From contig CM055097.1 in NCBI GenBank assembly GCA_029204225.1, forward strand, positions 6,281,676-6,345,675: a stretch of 64,000 bases of DNA. The letters run 5' to 3'. The position numbers and the translations under genes were made by a program. The notes below the pieces were generated by a model. The model worked only from the letters and a program-made list of their open reading frames with translations, was not told the DNA's origin and did no database searches. Positions 1 to 10,477 of this stretch are shown here, piece by piece; within the stretch, counting starts at the first letter, position 1; each line of letters opens with the position of its first letter. Source of the stretch: Diphasiastrum complanatum (lineage: Eukaryota > Streptophyta > Lycopodiopsida > Lycopodiales > Lycopodiaceae).

Positions 1-1193
1 ACGGTTCTTCCTCTCAACTAAGCCATTAGACTGAGGATTGTAAGGAGTGATGAATTGCTGCTCAATGCCTTGGCTTTGACAGTACTCCTTAAACTCGACA
101 GAGATATATTCTCCACTGTTGTCTGATCTTAGGGCCTTGATCGTCCTTCCAATCTCCTTTTTTGCACACTCCTTGAAGATTCTGAAGTAGTTGAAGGCTT
201 CTGACTTTTTCTTTATGAAATACACCATCATCCTTTTGGAGAATTTGTCAATAAAGGTTATAAAATACTTGGCATCCTTCAATGAAGGACTTTTCATCGG
301 GCCACAAATATCTGAATGTACAACATCTAGCAATCCTCTAGCAACATGCTGATGGCTTGACTTAAATGGTTTCCTAGTCTGTTTACCAACTAGACAGTCT
401 TGATAGACATGCAACTTGACTTTTTCGCGAGGATAGTCGAGATCAAGAACAGTAGATTGTCTAGACATTCGTTGTACAACAACATGATTAAATGGCCAAG
501 TCTATAATGCCAAAGTAAACCTTTATTCGAATGAATTGAAGTACTGAGAGCCTGACTAGAGGCTGAAAAGCAATGACTTAATTTATACAAGTATCCATGC
601 CTCTTTTTGAGTGCTAGGATCTTGCCTGTCCTATCAACTACTATACACTGATCACATTCAAATTCTACTCTGTGTCCTAGATTTGTGATTCTGCTTACAG
701 AGTGCAGATTTGTAGATAACTTTGGTACATACAGGACTTTTGAGAGTAGCTTAGACTAATCATTTGCAAAGCATAATCTTATAGTGCCTTCACCTTTAAT
801 ATCTTGTGTGCTATTGTCGCCAAGGTGAACAAATTTTTGAGTATTTTAAGGTGTATAGGACTCGAAACAGCCAATGAGACTAGTCATGTGCTGAGTGGCT
901 CCAGAATCCAGGAACCAAGAACTGTCGCCAGATGCTCCTTGATGGTTGGTCATGAAGGCATCATGATCTGCTTCTTGAATAGGCTGTGGAGTTTCTGCAG
1001 CTACATTTGTCACTTGATTCGACAGTCCCTTGCTGTTGTTCTTCGCTTGAAGTATTTGACAGTGTTAAATTTCGTGGTTGTTTCGTTTGCAGTATCTGCA
1101 GAACAACTTCTTCTTTGTCTGCGGATTCGACTGTTCCTTGTGCTGAGCTAATTTCTAGTCTGGCTTTGATTGCTTCAGGCCTTTCTTCTTCTA
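1..1193 (-). pseudogene. T1 pol fragment: zinc knuckle, protease, integrase N-terminus and core
   Basis: Minus-strand translation shows a nucleocapsid-type knuckle near 1060-1110 (CRYCKRNNH, with a stop before the last Cys). An aspartic protease motif, WFLDSGATQHM, lies near 890-925. The integrase zinc-binding motif LWHYRLGH follows near 490-520, and the integrase core LRSDNSGEY and YNPQSNGLVERKNR lies at 1-150. The protease would process the polyprotein and the integrase would insert the cDNA. The frame has several stops and shifts, so no product is expected. Plus-strand open frames over this stretch are antisense shadows. The pol continues beyond the left edge. Confidence 0.88.
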
Positions 1194-1826
1194 CTATTTT
1201 TTTGTGCTCTTGTTGATGTACAAGGCGTGAGAATCAGCTGAGGAACTCAAGGCTTCGTTCCTTCGTGTGTCTTCATGCAGCAACATAGTAATGACTCTCG
1301 AAAGAGCCAATTTTGGATGAGTCATGATGATCATCACCCAACTGTCGTAAGAACTTGGCAAGCTTGTAAGCAGTTGCATCACTGCGTCTTGATCATCTAT
1401 GATAGATCCGACAGTGGCCATTTGTCTTAGCAGGTTCTTGAATTGATTAATCTGATTCTGCAGAGAATCACCATTCGTCATCTTGAGGGAGTAGAATTTC
1501 TTCCTGAGATGTAGCTTAGAAGATATATCTCGCACTTCATATAGTGTGCTCAAGATGTCTTAGACTTCTTTCGATGTTTGAGCCTCGGATACATGGCCGA
1601 TCTGGGTATCCGTGATGTTGAGGATGATCAATGCAAAAGCTTTTCCATCCTTCAGCTTCCATATGGCGATTGCTGCATCATCTGCTTCGGGTTTTCCTTC
1701 TGCACCTGTAACAATGTCGTACAATTCTTTTGCCATTAGTACAGTTTTTATCTTAAATTTCCACAGATGGTAATTGGATCCATCAAGCTTGTCCATGATA
1801 GGACAAGCTTTCCCTTGGAAATCCAT
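1194..1826 (-). pseudogene. T1 gag, copia type, one in-frame stop
   Basis: This is a gag relic of the UBN2 / copia gag-polypeptide kind. It starts at the ATG at 1824-1826 with MDFQGKACPIMDKLDGSNYHLWKFK, where the YHLWKFK block is the usual N-terminal copia gag signature. A stop at about 1560 splits it, but the frame continues with DILSTLYEVRDISSKL and the conserved MTNGDSLQNQINQFKNLLRQM and LLTSLPSSYDSWV blocks. Length to the knuckle (about 210 codons) is normal. The start lies 140 bases downstream of the primer-binding site, as expected. The single stop suggests moderate age. Confidence 0.88.
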
Positions 1827-1965
1827 GTGGAAGAATTAGTCTAAGTGATAGGAAAAACTATCAGTGACTTAAGTATGAAAATCTGATATTTACAGAACAA
1901 GAAAACAATTACTCTATCGGCTAGTAGAGTCTTGTACTGTGGAAGCTTATCAAGCTATGAAAATA

Positions 1966-1977
1966 GCTCTGATACCA
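1966..1977 (-). other. T1 primer-binding site (tRNA-iMet)
   Basis: Minus-strand TGGTATCAGAGC directly abuts the LTR end. It is complementary to the 3' end of plant initiator methionine tRNA, which primes copia minus-strand DNA synthesis. Confidence 0.9.
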
Positions 1978-3064
1978 TGTTGGAGAGAGAGGGGGAGAAT
2001 AAATGATGAACACAAACGATAAACGAACTCGAACAAGAAACAAACGAGAAATGAACTCGAACAGAAGATGTTCATACGCAGCGGAATGAGTTAAACGTCT
2101 CTCTCCGTAAGCATGACTATGCCTATCAGAATGAACAGAACTTTAGTGATAGGAATCACAGTCATTCTAGATTATGTAGCCAAACATTTAATGGATGAAG
2201 CGTTAGATGAATAATTTGTCGCAAATTGCAAGACAAATTGTATGTCGCAAATGATTCGCGAAGAGCTAGACTGTGCTCGACTGATAATTAGTCGCGAATG
2301 ATTCGCGAAAGACAAGACTAAAAGGTAATCGTCTATTACCAAAAAGAACAACTAGAAAGATCAGACAAAAAGAAGAATAAGAATAGCAATATTAACACAA
2401 ATCGGAATGCAAAACAAAGAGTTGTATCAGATTAAGTATATCTTGTATACATGTTAATAATGCAGTAGAGCACAATACAATAGCGAACAAAATCGCGTGC
2501 CCTACGAAGCTTATTTTTATTTGTAATGAGAAATGAAACCTCTTCTCTTAGTCTCTTCTTCTCTCACCTGATCATCTGATCATCATCCACTCATGTGAAT
2601 GGTGTCCAGAATATGTATATATACATAATATTACAGGTGTGCAGATGTGAAAGTACAGAGTGGATGTGTTGTTTGTAAGAGATCATGGGTGGCTGCAATC
2701 GTTGTCCAATCTGTTAGCGCAACTGCATGGAGTGAGCGTAAAAAGGGTGCGACGTCAACCAGTGCTGAAGTGAACGTTGGTGATGATGTGAAAAGTGGAT
2801 CACTCTTATGAATGGCCTTAGGATAAGATTTACTAGGTGCCTTAGCTTTAGGGCACCTTCGACATTCTATAGGATAGTGTCCCCTTTTTGCCTGTCACCA
2901 TAACCTGTGTAAAAACACGGTGTTCACGATGCTTTCATCTTTTATTCGTCTGTGCGAATTTGCGTGTAAATATGCAGGCTGCGTGACAACGTTAGTAAAT
3001 ATGCAGCAAGAATGGAAGCAGATTAAAACGGGGATTTAGGAGAGTAGAAGGAGTAAATCCAACA
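1978..3064 (-). repeat. T1 5' LTR, 1087 bp
   Basis: The LTR is bounded by TGTTGGA at 1978 and TCCAACA at 3058-3064, an inverted terminal pair with canonical TG/CA ends. It sits flush against the primer-binding site. Inside, 2215-2320 carries repeated near-palindromic words of the type TCGCGAATGATTCGCGAA, and 2615-2632 has an AT-rich palindrome around tatatata. The 2450-2500 block (gagcacaatacaatagcga) recurs in the T2 LTR near 34280. No target duplication can be tested because the other end is outside the window. Confidence 0.88.
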
Positions 3065-3694
3065 AACTCACTCGAAGCTTAAGTGCAAACGTGCAATTGC
3101 TCACTCTTTAAATGCTTGCTCTCTCTTTTTTGAATATTTTTGTCACATGCACAAGCAATTAAAAACTAACACTATATTACACAATTGAACCATTATTATA
3201 AGCAAATTCAAACATACAATTACCATCAAACACTATCTAGTCATCTACTACTCTAATCAAAACACACTCACACACACATACACACACACTCTCTCTCTCT
3301 CTATAAATCTAATATAAATTTTCTATCAAACACTATTTATTTATCTATCACTCTTCAATAGCAGAATTGGATAGAAGTGAGTGTTCTGAGGTCTTAGACT
3401 TTTCATTTCACACATATTACTGTGTTTGAGTTGAAAGTAAGTTCCTAGAGAGTTTATCAGTACTTTGAAACTCGTGGGAGAGATAGACTTCTTGCTTGCA
3501 TGTGCTTCTTTTTTGTGACTGAAGCAAGATCCAAATTCAAGATAGATTGATTTTCTGTGTTGAGAATTTGTTCTCACATCTGTTGCTAGATTTCATAGGT
3601 TGGATTAACATCAGTGTTAGATCCTAGATTGAGATAGCAAGCAACATCCTTTCATCTCCATTTTTTATCATTACTAGAATTTCTCATAGAGAAG
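3065..3694. other. Non-coding stretch: boundary and leader of copia A1
   Basis: No gene is seen here. There is a CA-rich then CT-rich microsatellite at about 3263-3303. The part from about 3340 to 3694 reads as the untranslated leader upstream of the A1 gag start. The A1 LTR and primer-binding site are not recognisable, so A1 was truncated on the left before or when T1 arrived. Confidence 0.55.
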
Positions 3695-4745
3695 ATGTCT
3701 TCATCTGGTTCACATTTCTTAGAGCACAATGAGAGATTAACATCTTTCAATTATGCAATGTGAAAAATCAGAATGGAATCATTATTGATTCTACAGGAGG
3801 TAATGGATATTGCGACTAGAACTTAAGAAGAACCTGCTGCACCTAATGAAGCTACAACATTTCACAAAAGAACCAGAATTGCCCTTCATTTTATAAAAAT
3901 GAATGTTACCAATGAAGTGTTAAGAGGGATCAGTACATGCACCACTGCCAAGGAAGCTTGGGATACTCTAAAAACAATCTTTGAAATCAAGAATACTTCT
4001 AGACTGCTTACACTTAGAAACCAAATCTTTCTAAGTTATCAAAGAGTAGATGAGCGTGCTTCATCATATGTCATGAGAGTTAAGAATCTTCATCAAGAGT
4101 TAGCTAGTATTAGTGTTGCTCTTAAGAACATTGAACTTGTTTAAGTAGTCCTAAATGTACTTAGAGATGAGTATGACAATATTGTGCAGACTTATGCTGT
4201 CAGGGAGGATCTTCCATTCTTGGAGACACTGCAAGGTGTCCTCATTGCTGAAGAAAACAGGCAAGAGAACAAGATGCTGAGGATCAACAGACTTTCATTG
4301 AAAGATGGTGGAGATGACAAAGCACTTTTCATCAGAGACAAGTCAAGAGACAAGGGCAAAGGACAACAACACTTCAAGAAGGACAAAGCCAAAGAAGGTG
4401 GTGAGGATCAGTCCTCACAAACTGCAACATCTAGTGGCAAGAAGAAGTTGTCAAAGATCAAGTGTTTTTTCTGTGGCAGTGAAAGACATGATTCGTTAAT
4501 GATGTCTACTTTTTTACCTTTTCCTTCTAAGAATGAAGAAGTCTGGTGGATAGATAGTGGGGCTAGTTCCCATATGTCTAGTTCTAGGAACTCTTTCACT
4601 AATCTCATGCCTTATCTAGGTGCAAAAAGATCAATCTATACTGCTAATGATGTAGAGTGTAGGATTGAAGGAATATGTAGTATTCCACTACATGCATCAT
4701 CATAAAAAAAGATTTGCTTACATGATGTACTATATGTACCTACTT
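3695..4745 (+). pseudogene. Copia A1: gag and start of protease, truncated
   Basis: This plus-strand copia gag starts at ATG 3695 (MSSSGSHFLEHNERLTSFNYAM). It has two early stops, the conserved block KRTRIALHFIKMNV, a stop after IELV at about 4142, and the lysine-rich tail KGQQHFKKDKAKEGGEDQ. It runs into the protease motif VWWIDSGASSHM near 4540-4580 and breaks off at 4745 just after CLHDVLYVPT. Compared with its sister copy A2 it lacks 93 bases, in frame, between the second Cys of the zinc knuckle and the acidic spacer, so the CCHC knuckle is destroyed. Element B begins in opposite orientation at 4746. Confidence 0.88.
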
Positions 4746-5603
4746 GCAATATAGTCTTCTTTCTCATTGGTGATGTTGGCTTGATTGCTTCTTCTTGAAG
4801 CAATTGGTGGCATAATGGCTTTTCTTGCCACAATAAAAGCACTTGATCATCTTCTTCTTGAGATTTGAATTAGAAGCATGAGAGGTATCCTCCTCCTCTC
4901 CATCTTGGTCTTTAGCTTTGTCATTAGAGAAGTGATGGTGTTGCTTCTTACTCCTCTCTTTGTGCTTGGCAAATAGAACTTTGCCATCATCATGATTGAG
5001 TGATAGCTTGTCCATCCTCAAGAGTTTGTACTCTTGTCTTGATTCTTCAGAAATAAGCACACTTTGAAGGGCCTCCAAACTTGGTAGCTCCTCCTTAATA
5101 GCATAGGATTAGACAAGGTTGTCATATTCATCTCTCAAGCCATTGAGAATGACTTGGACTAGTTCACTTTGATTGATTGAGTCACCAATACATGCAAGCT
5201 CCCTATGAATATCCTTGACTCTCAAAACATAATTAGATGCACTCTCATCACTCTTTTGACTACTTTGGAATATTTGATTTCTAAGAGTGAGGAGCCTAGA
5301 GGTGTTCTTAGCCTCATAGATGGACTTGAGACAATCCCAAGCTTCCTTGGATGTAGAACAATCACCAATCTCCCTCAATATCTCATTAGAGACATTCATC
5401 TTAATGTAGTGGAGAGCCATCCTAGCTCTCTTCTTGTATTTTTGTACTTCTTGAAGGACTTGAGGCTCCTCCTCAATCCCAAGTACAATGTCCATCACAT
5501 CTTGGAGTATCAATATGGACTCCATCCTCAACTTCCATATTGAATAATTGGAAGTAGACAATCTCTCACTTGGTTGCAACAAGTATGAACTCATTGAAGT
5601 CAT
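4746..5603 (-). pseudogene. Copia B gag, one stop, C-terminal frameshift
   Basis: Minus-strand copia gag from the ATG at 5601-5603 (MTSMSSYLLQPSERLSTSNYSIWKLRM). It carries the UBN2 blocks (KEAWDCLKSIYEAKNTSRLLTLRNQI, split here only by my line) and an intact CX2CX4HX4C knuckle, IKCFYCGKKSHYATNC, near 4800-4850. One stop lies near 5109, and a frameshift in the lysine run after the knuckle moves the frame to QANITNEKEDYIAS. About 280 residues remain. B is cut at 4745/4746 before the protease; its leader, primer-binding site and LTR lie to the right, beyond insertion C. Confidence 0.88.
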
Positions 5604-5944
5604 GTAAAGTGGAGATAAATAAAAGTGATGAACAAAAAATGTTGCTTTTCTCTCACTATAGGATCCAATAATGGTGTGCTACCATCTCCTATGCAAGATC
5701 TTGCAACAAACTGTGAGATGATTCTCACTAGCTATCTCAATCTCTCCAAAACTAGATCTACTTCACATCAAATGATGGAGTATGGGCAAAGTTAGGATCA
5801 AACACTCTTAGCACGTGTGAAATACACTAAGAAACCAAATTTGACTCAAATACATTGATATTGCATGAAACAAAATGGCTAAGATCTCAAAACAGTGCCT
5901 AGATCACATATAGATGAGATTGGTAAGCATTCAACTGTGATTTT
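5604..5944. other. B leader, left part
   Basis: Non-coding leader between the B gag start and insertion C. Nothing recognisable is inside. It continues at 11184 after C. The last five bases (5940-5944, ATTTT) are the left target duplication of C. Confidence 0.6.
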
Positions 5945-7305
5945 TGTGAAGAATTGCCAAAAATTGGCAAATCTAGCTTGATCAAAAACCATGTAGAATA
6001 GTGTAAATTGTGTACACAAGTGGGTCCCACACATGTGAGGCCATGATGCCACATGGGAAACCCATCCTAATGTAGATTAGGTCAAGTCAAGAGAGTTGGT
6101 CATGTCTATTTGGTGGTCATCCCTACTTTAAAGGACCTACACCTAAGTTTAAGGTGAAAATTTGACCAACTGGCTACCTACCAAGCATAACTCTAGGAAA
6201 TAGACTAGGGTTTCATTTTAGGTCAAGGAGAGTGAGTTAACTTCCTTATTACATGCTGGAAATCCACCTAACTTCAAGAAGGAAGTCGAATTTGCTATGT
6301 ATTCCCTCTCTCCATAGTGAGAAGATAGAAAATTTTTGGAGCTCATTGGCAATCTCAAGCTAGTTCACTATGTACATTGAGTTTTTGTGATCCAAATGAA
6401 ACCAAATCAATTTCTACTTGTTTCTCAGGTTGAAGGCCGTACTACAGCCTTTAGTACACACGTGTGGGCTCGGATTTCAATGTTTATCAATGCTTTTGAT
6501 TGTTAATGCTTGTTGTTTGTCAAATTGCCAATCTAGATCAACTTTTTTGTGTCTAGTTTTTTGATAGATTGTTAAGCAAGCATCCAATCACTCTTGTGTG
6601 AAAAATACAGATCCTAAGTGGATCTAAACTCCAAGATCATTGGCTTGAATGCTTGCACTCCAAACTACATAAGCTAGGAATTGGCAACACATTCTATGCT
6701 ACCTAGAATGCAAAGAACTTGATCAAAAAGCATTTATCACAAATGGAAACTTCCATAAACATCAAGTGCGGCCCAAAATAGCATTATACAGTCCATAATA
6801 CATCAGCCTACCACTTTTGGAAAGCACCTAAGATCATACACAATAGCTTGAAGACAATACACACAACAATGCTCTCAATGGAGGAAGAAACAATGACAAT
6901 GATCTATTGATCTCAATGAAGCATACAAAAGGTTTCTCCAGCCTGTTCTCCACGACTTCCCTACTATTTATGGATGAGGAAGATGACTCTCTCTCCTCTC
7001 TCTAGAAGGTACTTGACCCTAGATATTCCCTATATAGGAAAAATAGCTAAAAATGGCTTATATGACCAAAATACATCAAAATGGTCTCATTTTGAAGGGT
7101 ATGAAGTTTGACACTTCATCATACTGAAAAAATACAGTAAATAAAAACATTGTGGCCTGGTTCACACGTGTGAAACTCCAGAACCAAAACTATTTACAAT
7201 TTTAGCCAATTTAGGCCTCAAACTAGCTAGGAAATGTTGACAATTTTCACATCTTGTGGATCTTTTGTAGATCCATTTATGGTCCTAAAGTACAGTACTT
7301 TGACA
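5945..7305 (+). repeat. C 5' LTR, split by solo LTR S
   Basis: Begins TGTGAAGAATTGCC and ends TTTGACA next to the primer-binding site. Positions 5945-6596 and 7257-7305 match the 3' LTR (10478-11178); the 655 bp between them plus one TCTTG copy are the S insertion. It holds CACACGTGTG at 6457-6466. Confidence 0.93.
6597..7251. repeat. Solo LTR S inside the C 5' LTR, 655 bp
   Basis: The insertion has ends TGTGAAAA and TTTTCACA and is flanked by TCTTG at 6592-6596 and 7252-7256. The 3' LTR of C shows the empty site with a single TCTTG. Five-base duplication with TG/CA ends and no internal region is the signature of a solo LTR left by LTR-LTR recombination. It contains CACACGTGTG at 7163-7172, like the other copia LTRs here. 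Orientation is not certain. Confidence 0.9.
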
Positions 7306-7320
7306 TGGTATCAGAGCCAA
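7306..7320 (+). other. C primer-binding site (tRNA-iMet)
   Basis: TGGTATCAGAGCCAA follows the 5' LTR directly and matches the complement of plant initiator tRNA-Met. Confidence 0.93.
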
Positions 7321-8110
7321 GTACAAGAGCATAAGCCATTGATCTAATGCATATCCATTTTTAGCAAGTTTTGGTGCTAAAAACTAGTCTTGAGAGGGCA
7401 AGCTAGAATCTTGATTTTGGTGAGGAGATTTGATCCCAAACTTGGTAGGGGTCCAAATCCGTACTGTCCACATGTGTGGGCACCTCTGAACCTGCATTTA
7501 ATGCATGGTATTCATTTGATCCAAAAAAATTCAATTTGTGAGCTATTGGTGTAATTTTTGGCGGAGATCCTAGAATAATCTACCAAGATCATTTGCCATT
7601 GATTAGATTTAAATTTGTTTCATGAAATCTAATTAATCTAGGCTGAGTTCAAGTCCTATTAAGGTTAAAAACAGGTCTTGAAAGTACACCAAGAAGGAAG
7701 GAAGAGATTAAGTCATTTTTTTGTCCAAAAATAGCCAAAATTGGTAAGATTTGATTGTAAGTAGATTTCACATCATCTTATCTTCATTCCAACTTTGTGA
7801 GGGAGTGCTAGTACTGAGATTATAAGTCCATTTGTTGGATCAGAAATCTAATTTGAGTGAAAAACTACAAGAGAGAGACCTTAGTGAGTTTCTAGAGACA
7901 ATCAAATCCATTTCTTGGCAAGATTTGTTTGAAAGTAGTTTTCACTTCATCTTATCTTCATTCCAGCTTTGTGAGGGAGTGATAGAACTGTGATTATAAG
8001 TCCATTTGTTGGATTAGAAATCAAATTTGAGTGAAACACTGCAAGTGTGAGACCTTTGTGAGTTTCAAGTCAATCAAATCTATTTCTTGTTTGTAGAAGT
8101 CACTAGTAAG
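7321..8110 (+). other. C leader with a tandem duplication
   Basis: Untranslated leader of about 790 bases. A unit of about 173 bases is present twice, at about 7747-7919 and 7920-8089; both begin AAGATTTG and both carry cttatcttcattcca and a shared tail (ccatttgttggat). The second copy ends next to the gag ATG. Confidence 0.8.
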
Positions 8111-9457
8111 ATGAGATCTGCTGGAGCATACCTTCTAGAAGCTAGTGAGAGGTTGAATTCTACAAATTATGCTATTTGGAAGGTTAGAATGGAGTCACTA
8201 TTGGTGCTCCAAGACCTTTATGAGTTCTTGATTGAAGATGAAGATGAACCTCTAGGTGCACAGGAGTTAGCTAGATACAAGAAGAGATCTAGGCTTGCAC
8301 TTCATTGTGTGAAGATGAATGTGAGCAATGATTTGTTGAGAGAAGTATCAGCTTGTACTAATGCTAAAGAGGCTTGGGAGTCTTTAAAATCAATCTATGA
8401 GTCTAGCAACACTTCTAGAGTTCTTATGCTTAGAAATCAAATTTTGCAAAGCATGAGGAGAAGTGAGGAGAGTGCACAAGATTATGTACTCAGAATCAAG
8501 TCTCTAAATAGGGAGTTGGCTTCCATTGGAGAGAAGATTCATGATGGAGAGCTTGTACAAATTGTCCTTAATGGTCTAGGAGATGACTTTGCAAATTTGG
8601 TCCAAAGTTTTGCCATCCAAGACACTTTGCCAACTATAGAAAAACTTCATAGTGTATTAGTGGCTGAAGAGTGTAGGATGCTCCATGCAAGATCTAGGAT
8701 GAGTTCCTTGTCGTTGCAGGATGGTGATGAGAAAGCCAATTTCCCATTCAAGGGCAAAAAGAAGACCAATGGAAAGAAGAAGCATCCACAGGAGGCCAAA
8801 GAAGAGGATGATGCATCAAGCTCAAAGGACAAGTCAAAGCAAAAATGCTTCTTTTGTGGAAGGAAGAGGCATTATGCATCTGAATGCTACAAGAGGCTAA
8901 GAGCACAAGTGCAGGAGGACAAACAAGGAAACCTTGCAAAGGAGGAGGAGGAGGATGAAGTAGATGTATTCTTGATGGCATCTACATCCTCACCAACAAG
9001 CAATAGCAATTCAAGAGACAATTGGTGGATCGACAGTGGGGCTAGCTCCCACATGTCTTGTGAAAAGGACTTTTTCTCAACCTTACACTCTTTCAATGAT
9101 GCTAAAAAGTTTGTCTTTACTGCAAATGATGAATAGTGTAGGATAGATGGTGTTGGCACCATCTCTTTGTATCTAGAATCCTCAAAATGCATGGATCTAG
9201 AAAATGTCCTTTATGTACCATCAATCACCAAGAATATGCTTAGTGTTGGTCTACTCTTAGAGAGTGGTTTGGATGTCCATTTTAAGCATGGTGTTTGCTT
9301 CATCTTGGAGAATGATGTTTGCATTGCAAAGGGATTTAAACATGGAAGATTGTTTAAGTTGGAAGCTAGTATTGCTTTTGAAAGAATGAGCTTGGCGAAG
9401 GAGGAGATCACTCAAGAGGAGATCTTGGCAAAGTGTGATCTTGCTTGCATTGAGTAG
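8111..9457 (+). CDS. C gag-protease frame, nearly intact (one stop)
   Basis: The best preserved gag in the window. The real ATG is 8111 (MRSAGAYLLEASERLNSTNY); an upstream TTG at 8087 only extends the open frame. The order is copia gag N-terminus with YAIWKVRMESLLVL, the UBN2 domain (about residues 50-190), a lysine-rich basic stretch, an intact knuckle CFFCGRKRHYASEC near 8847-8890, an acidic spacer, then the aspartic protease motif WWIDSGASSHM near 9024-9056. A single TAG at 9134-9136 separates the first 341 codons from 107 more in the same frame, which carry LENVLYVPSITKNMLSVG and end at 9457. The frame does not continue into an integrase zinc domain. Confidence 0.85.
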
Positions 9458-10420
9458 GAGCATCAAAAGGAGGAAGATCTTGAGGATCAGTCTCAAAGCA
9501 TGAGAGTTCCAAGGGAGTCCTTAATGACAATGTCCAAGTCATCAAATTGCATGCAAATTGTCCATTCAAGTGTGCATCTTGCAAGGGTGGTGAGCATTGG
9601 AGAGTCTACTATCTTTGAATACTTTTTGGAAAGTATTAGTAGACATGAGGTGACTTTTTTCTTACCTTTAAGATTCATGGTGTTTATTACTTTGTATGAC
9701 AAGACAATGAAATGGGATGCTTTGAAATCTACATTTGTTGTTGATAAAGCAATTTCATTGGATAACTATTTTTGTAATAGTTTGAATAGTGTCATAAAAG
9801 ATTAAACATCATTTGTATTGGAAATCTTTGGGTCCACATGCTTTGAGCATGATCATTCCAATGTAAGGACCAAAGATTATCCTATTTCAATGATAGGAAT
9901 AATGGTAGTGTTTTGCTCTTCAAGTAGAGATTGTAGAATCTACTTGTTTTCAACCAAAGAATTTGTCAATGGTGGAAATGTGATCTTTCAAGAGTGGAAG
10001 ATTTGTAAACTTGAAAAAGCACCTTTGGATCAACACATTATTCAATTCATTGATGTTTTGGAGTCAAGTCAAGTGGAGGAGCAAGCTCAAGACCCGAGGA
10101 CTCCAAGAAGAACCTTGAGTATCAAGATGGAGCCATCTAGGCTCAATCATATGGATCAAGCAAGACAAGTTGTCTTTGGCAACATTATTTATGCACTTAA
10201 TATTTTAATTGATGTATCTTCAAGTGCACAAAATGCCTTGGAATCCATGGCTTGGCATGATGGTTAGTTTTGAAGTGTGCTACATGTATATAGACACATT
10301 TATGGAACATCTTGTAAGGGATCCTCTAAGAGGTGGTGAAAGATCCTTCATGGACATCATTCTCTATTGGAGTCTCAAAAGTTCCTTCTTTGTAGCTGGA
10401 TTTTTTAGACACTTCTAAAA
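9458..10420 (+). pseudogene. C pol remnant: catalytic parts deleted
   Basis: Three broken frames here keep pol order but not its enzymes. After 9457 comes an unrecognised piece of about 110 residues (9500-9805). At 9818-10080, FGSTCFEHDHSNVRTKDYP and NVIFQEWKICKLEKA parallel the integrase C-terminal region of D. At 10080-10260, QDPRTPRRTLSIKMEPSRL and ALESMAWHDG parallel the D linker before reverse transcriptase. At 10320-10380, GGERSFMDIILYWSL parallels the late RT region of E (DERSFEDITLFRSL). The integrase HHCC/DDE core, the RT YVDD region and RNase H are absent. Confidence 0.72.
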
Positions 10421-10477
10421 GCTTTCATTGATCTATCAAGAGAGTTGTAAATAGATCAAGCTAAATTTGAGGAGGAG

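Larger units (their letters stand above)
1..3064 (-). mobile_element. Copia element T1, left-truncated by the window edge
   Basis: This is a minus-strand Ty1/copia retrotransposon. Its 5' LTR lies at 1978-3064 and its body runs leftward off the window. Read on the minus strand, the order is LTR, primer-binding site, gag, zinc knuckle, protease, then integrase, which is the copia order. It shares family with T2 at 34021-37131: both encode the same integrase stretch and their LTRs share blocks. The two are separate copies, because the integrase segment at 1-150 is present in both. The coding part is decayed. Confidence 0.9.

Noticed and set aside
804-1216. Plus-strand open frames of 76-115 codons
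   Set aside because: They are antisense to the T1 gag-protease region, whose minus-strand translation has clear motifs.
7306-7320. Possible tRNA-like genes at the TGGTATCAGAGCC words
   Set aside because: These are primer-binding sites: only the tRNA 3' end is matched, always beside an LTR; no cloverleaf follows.
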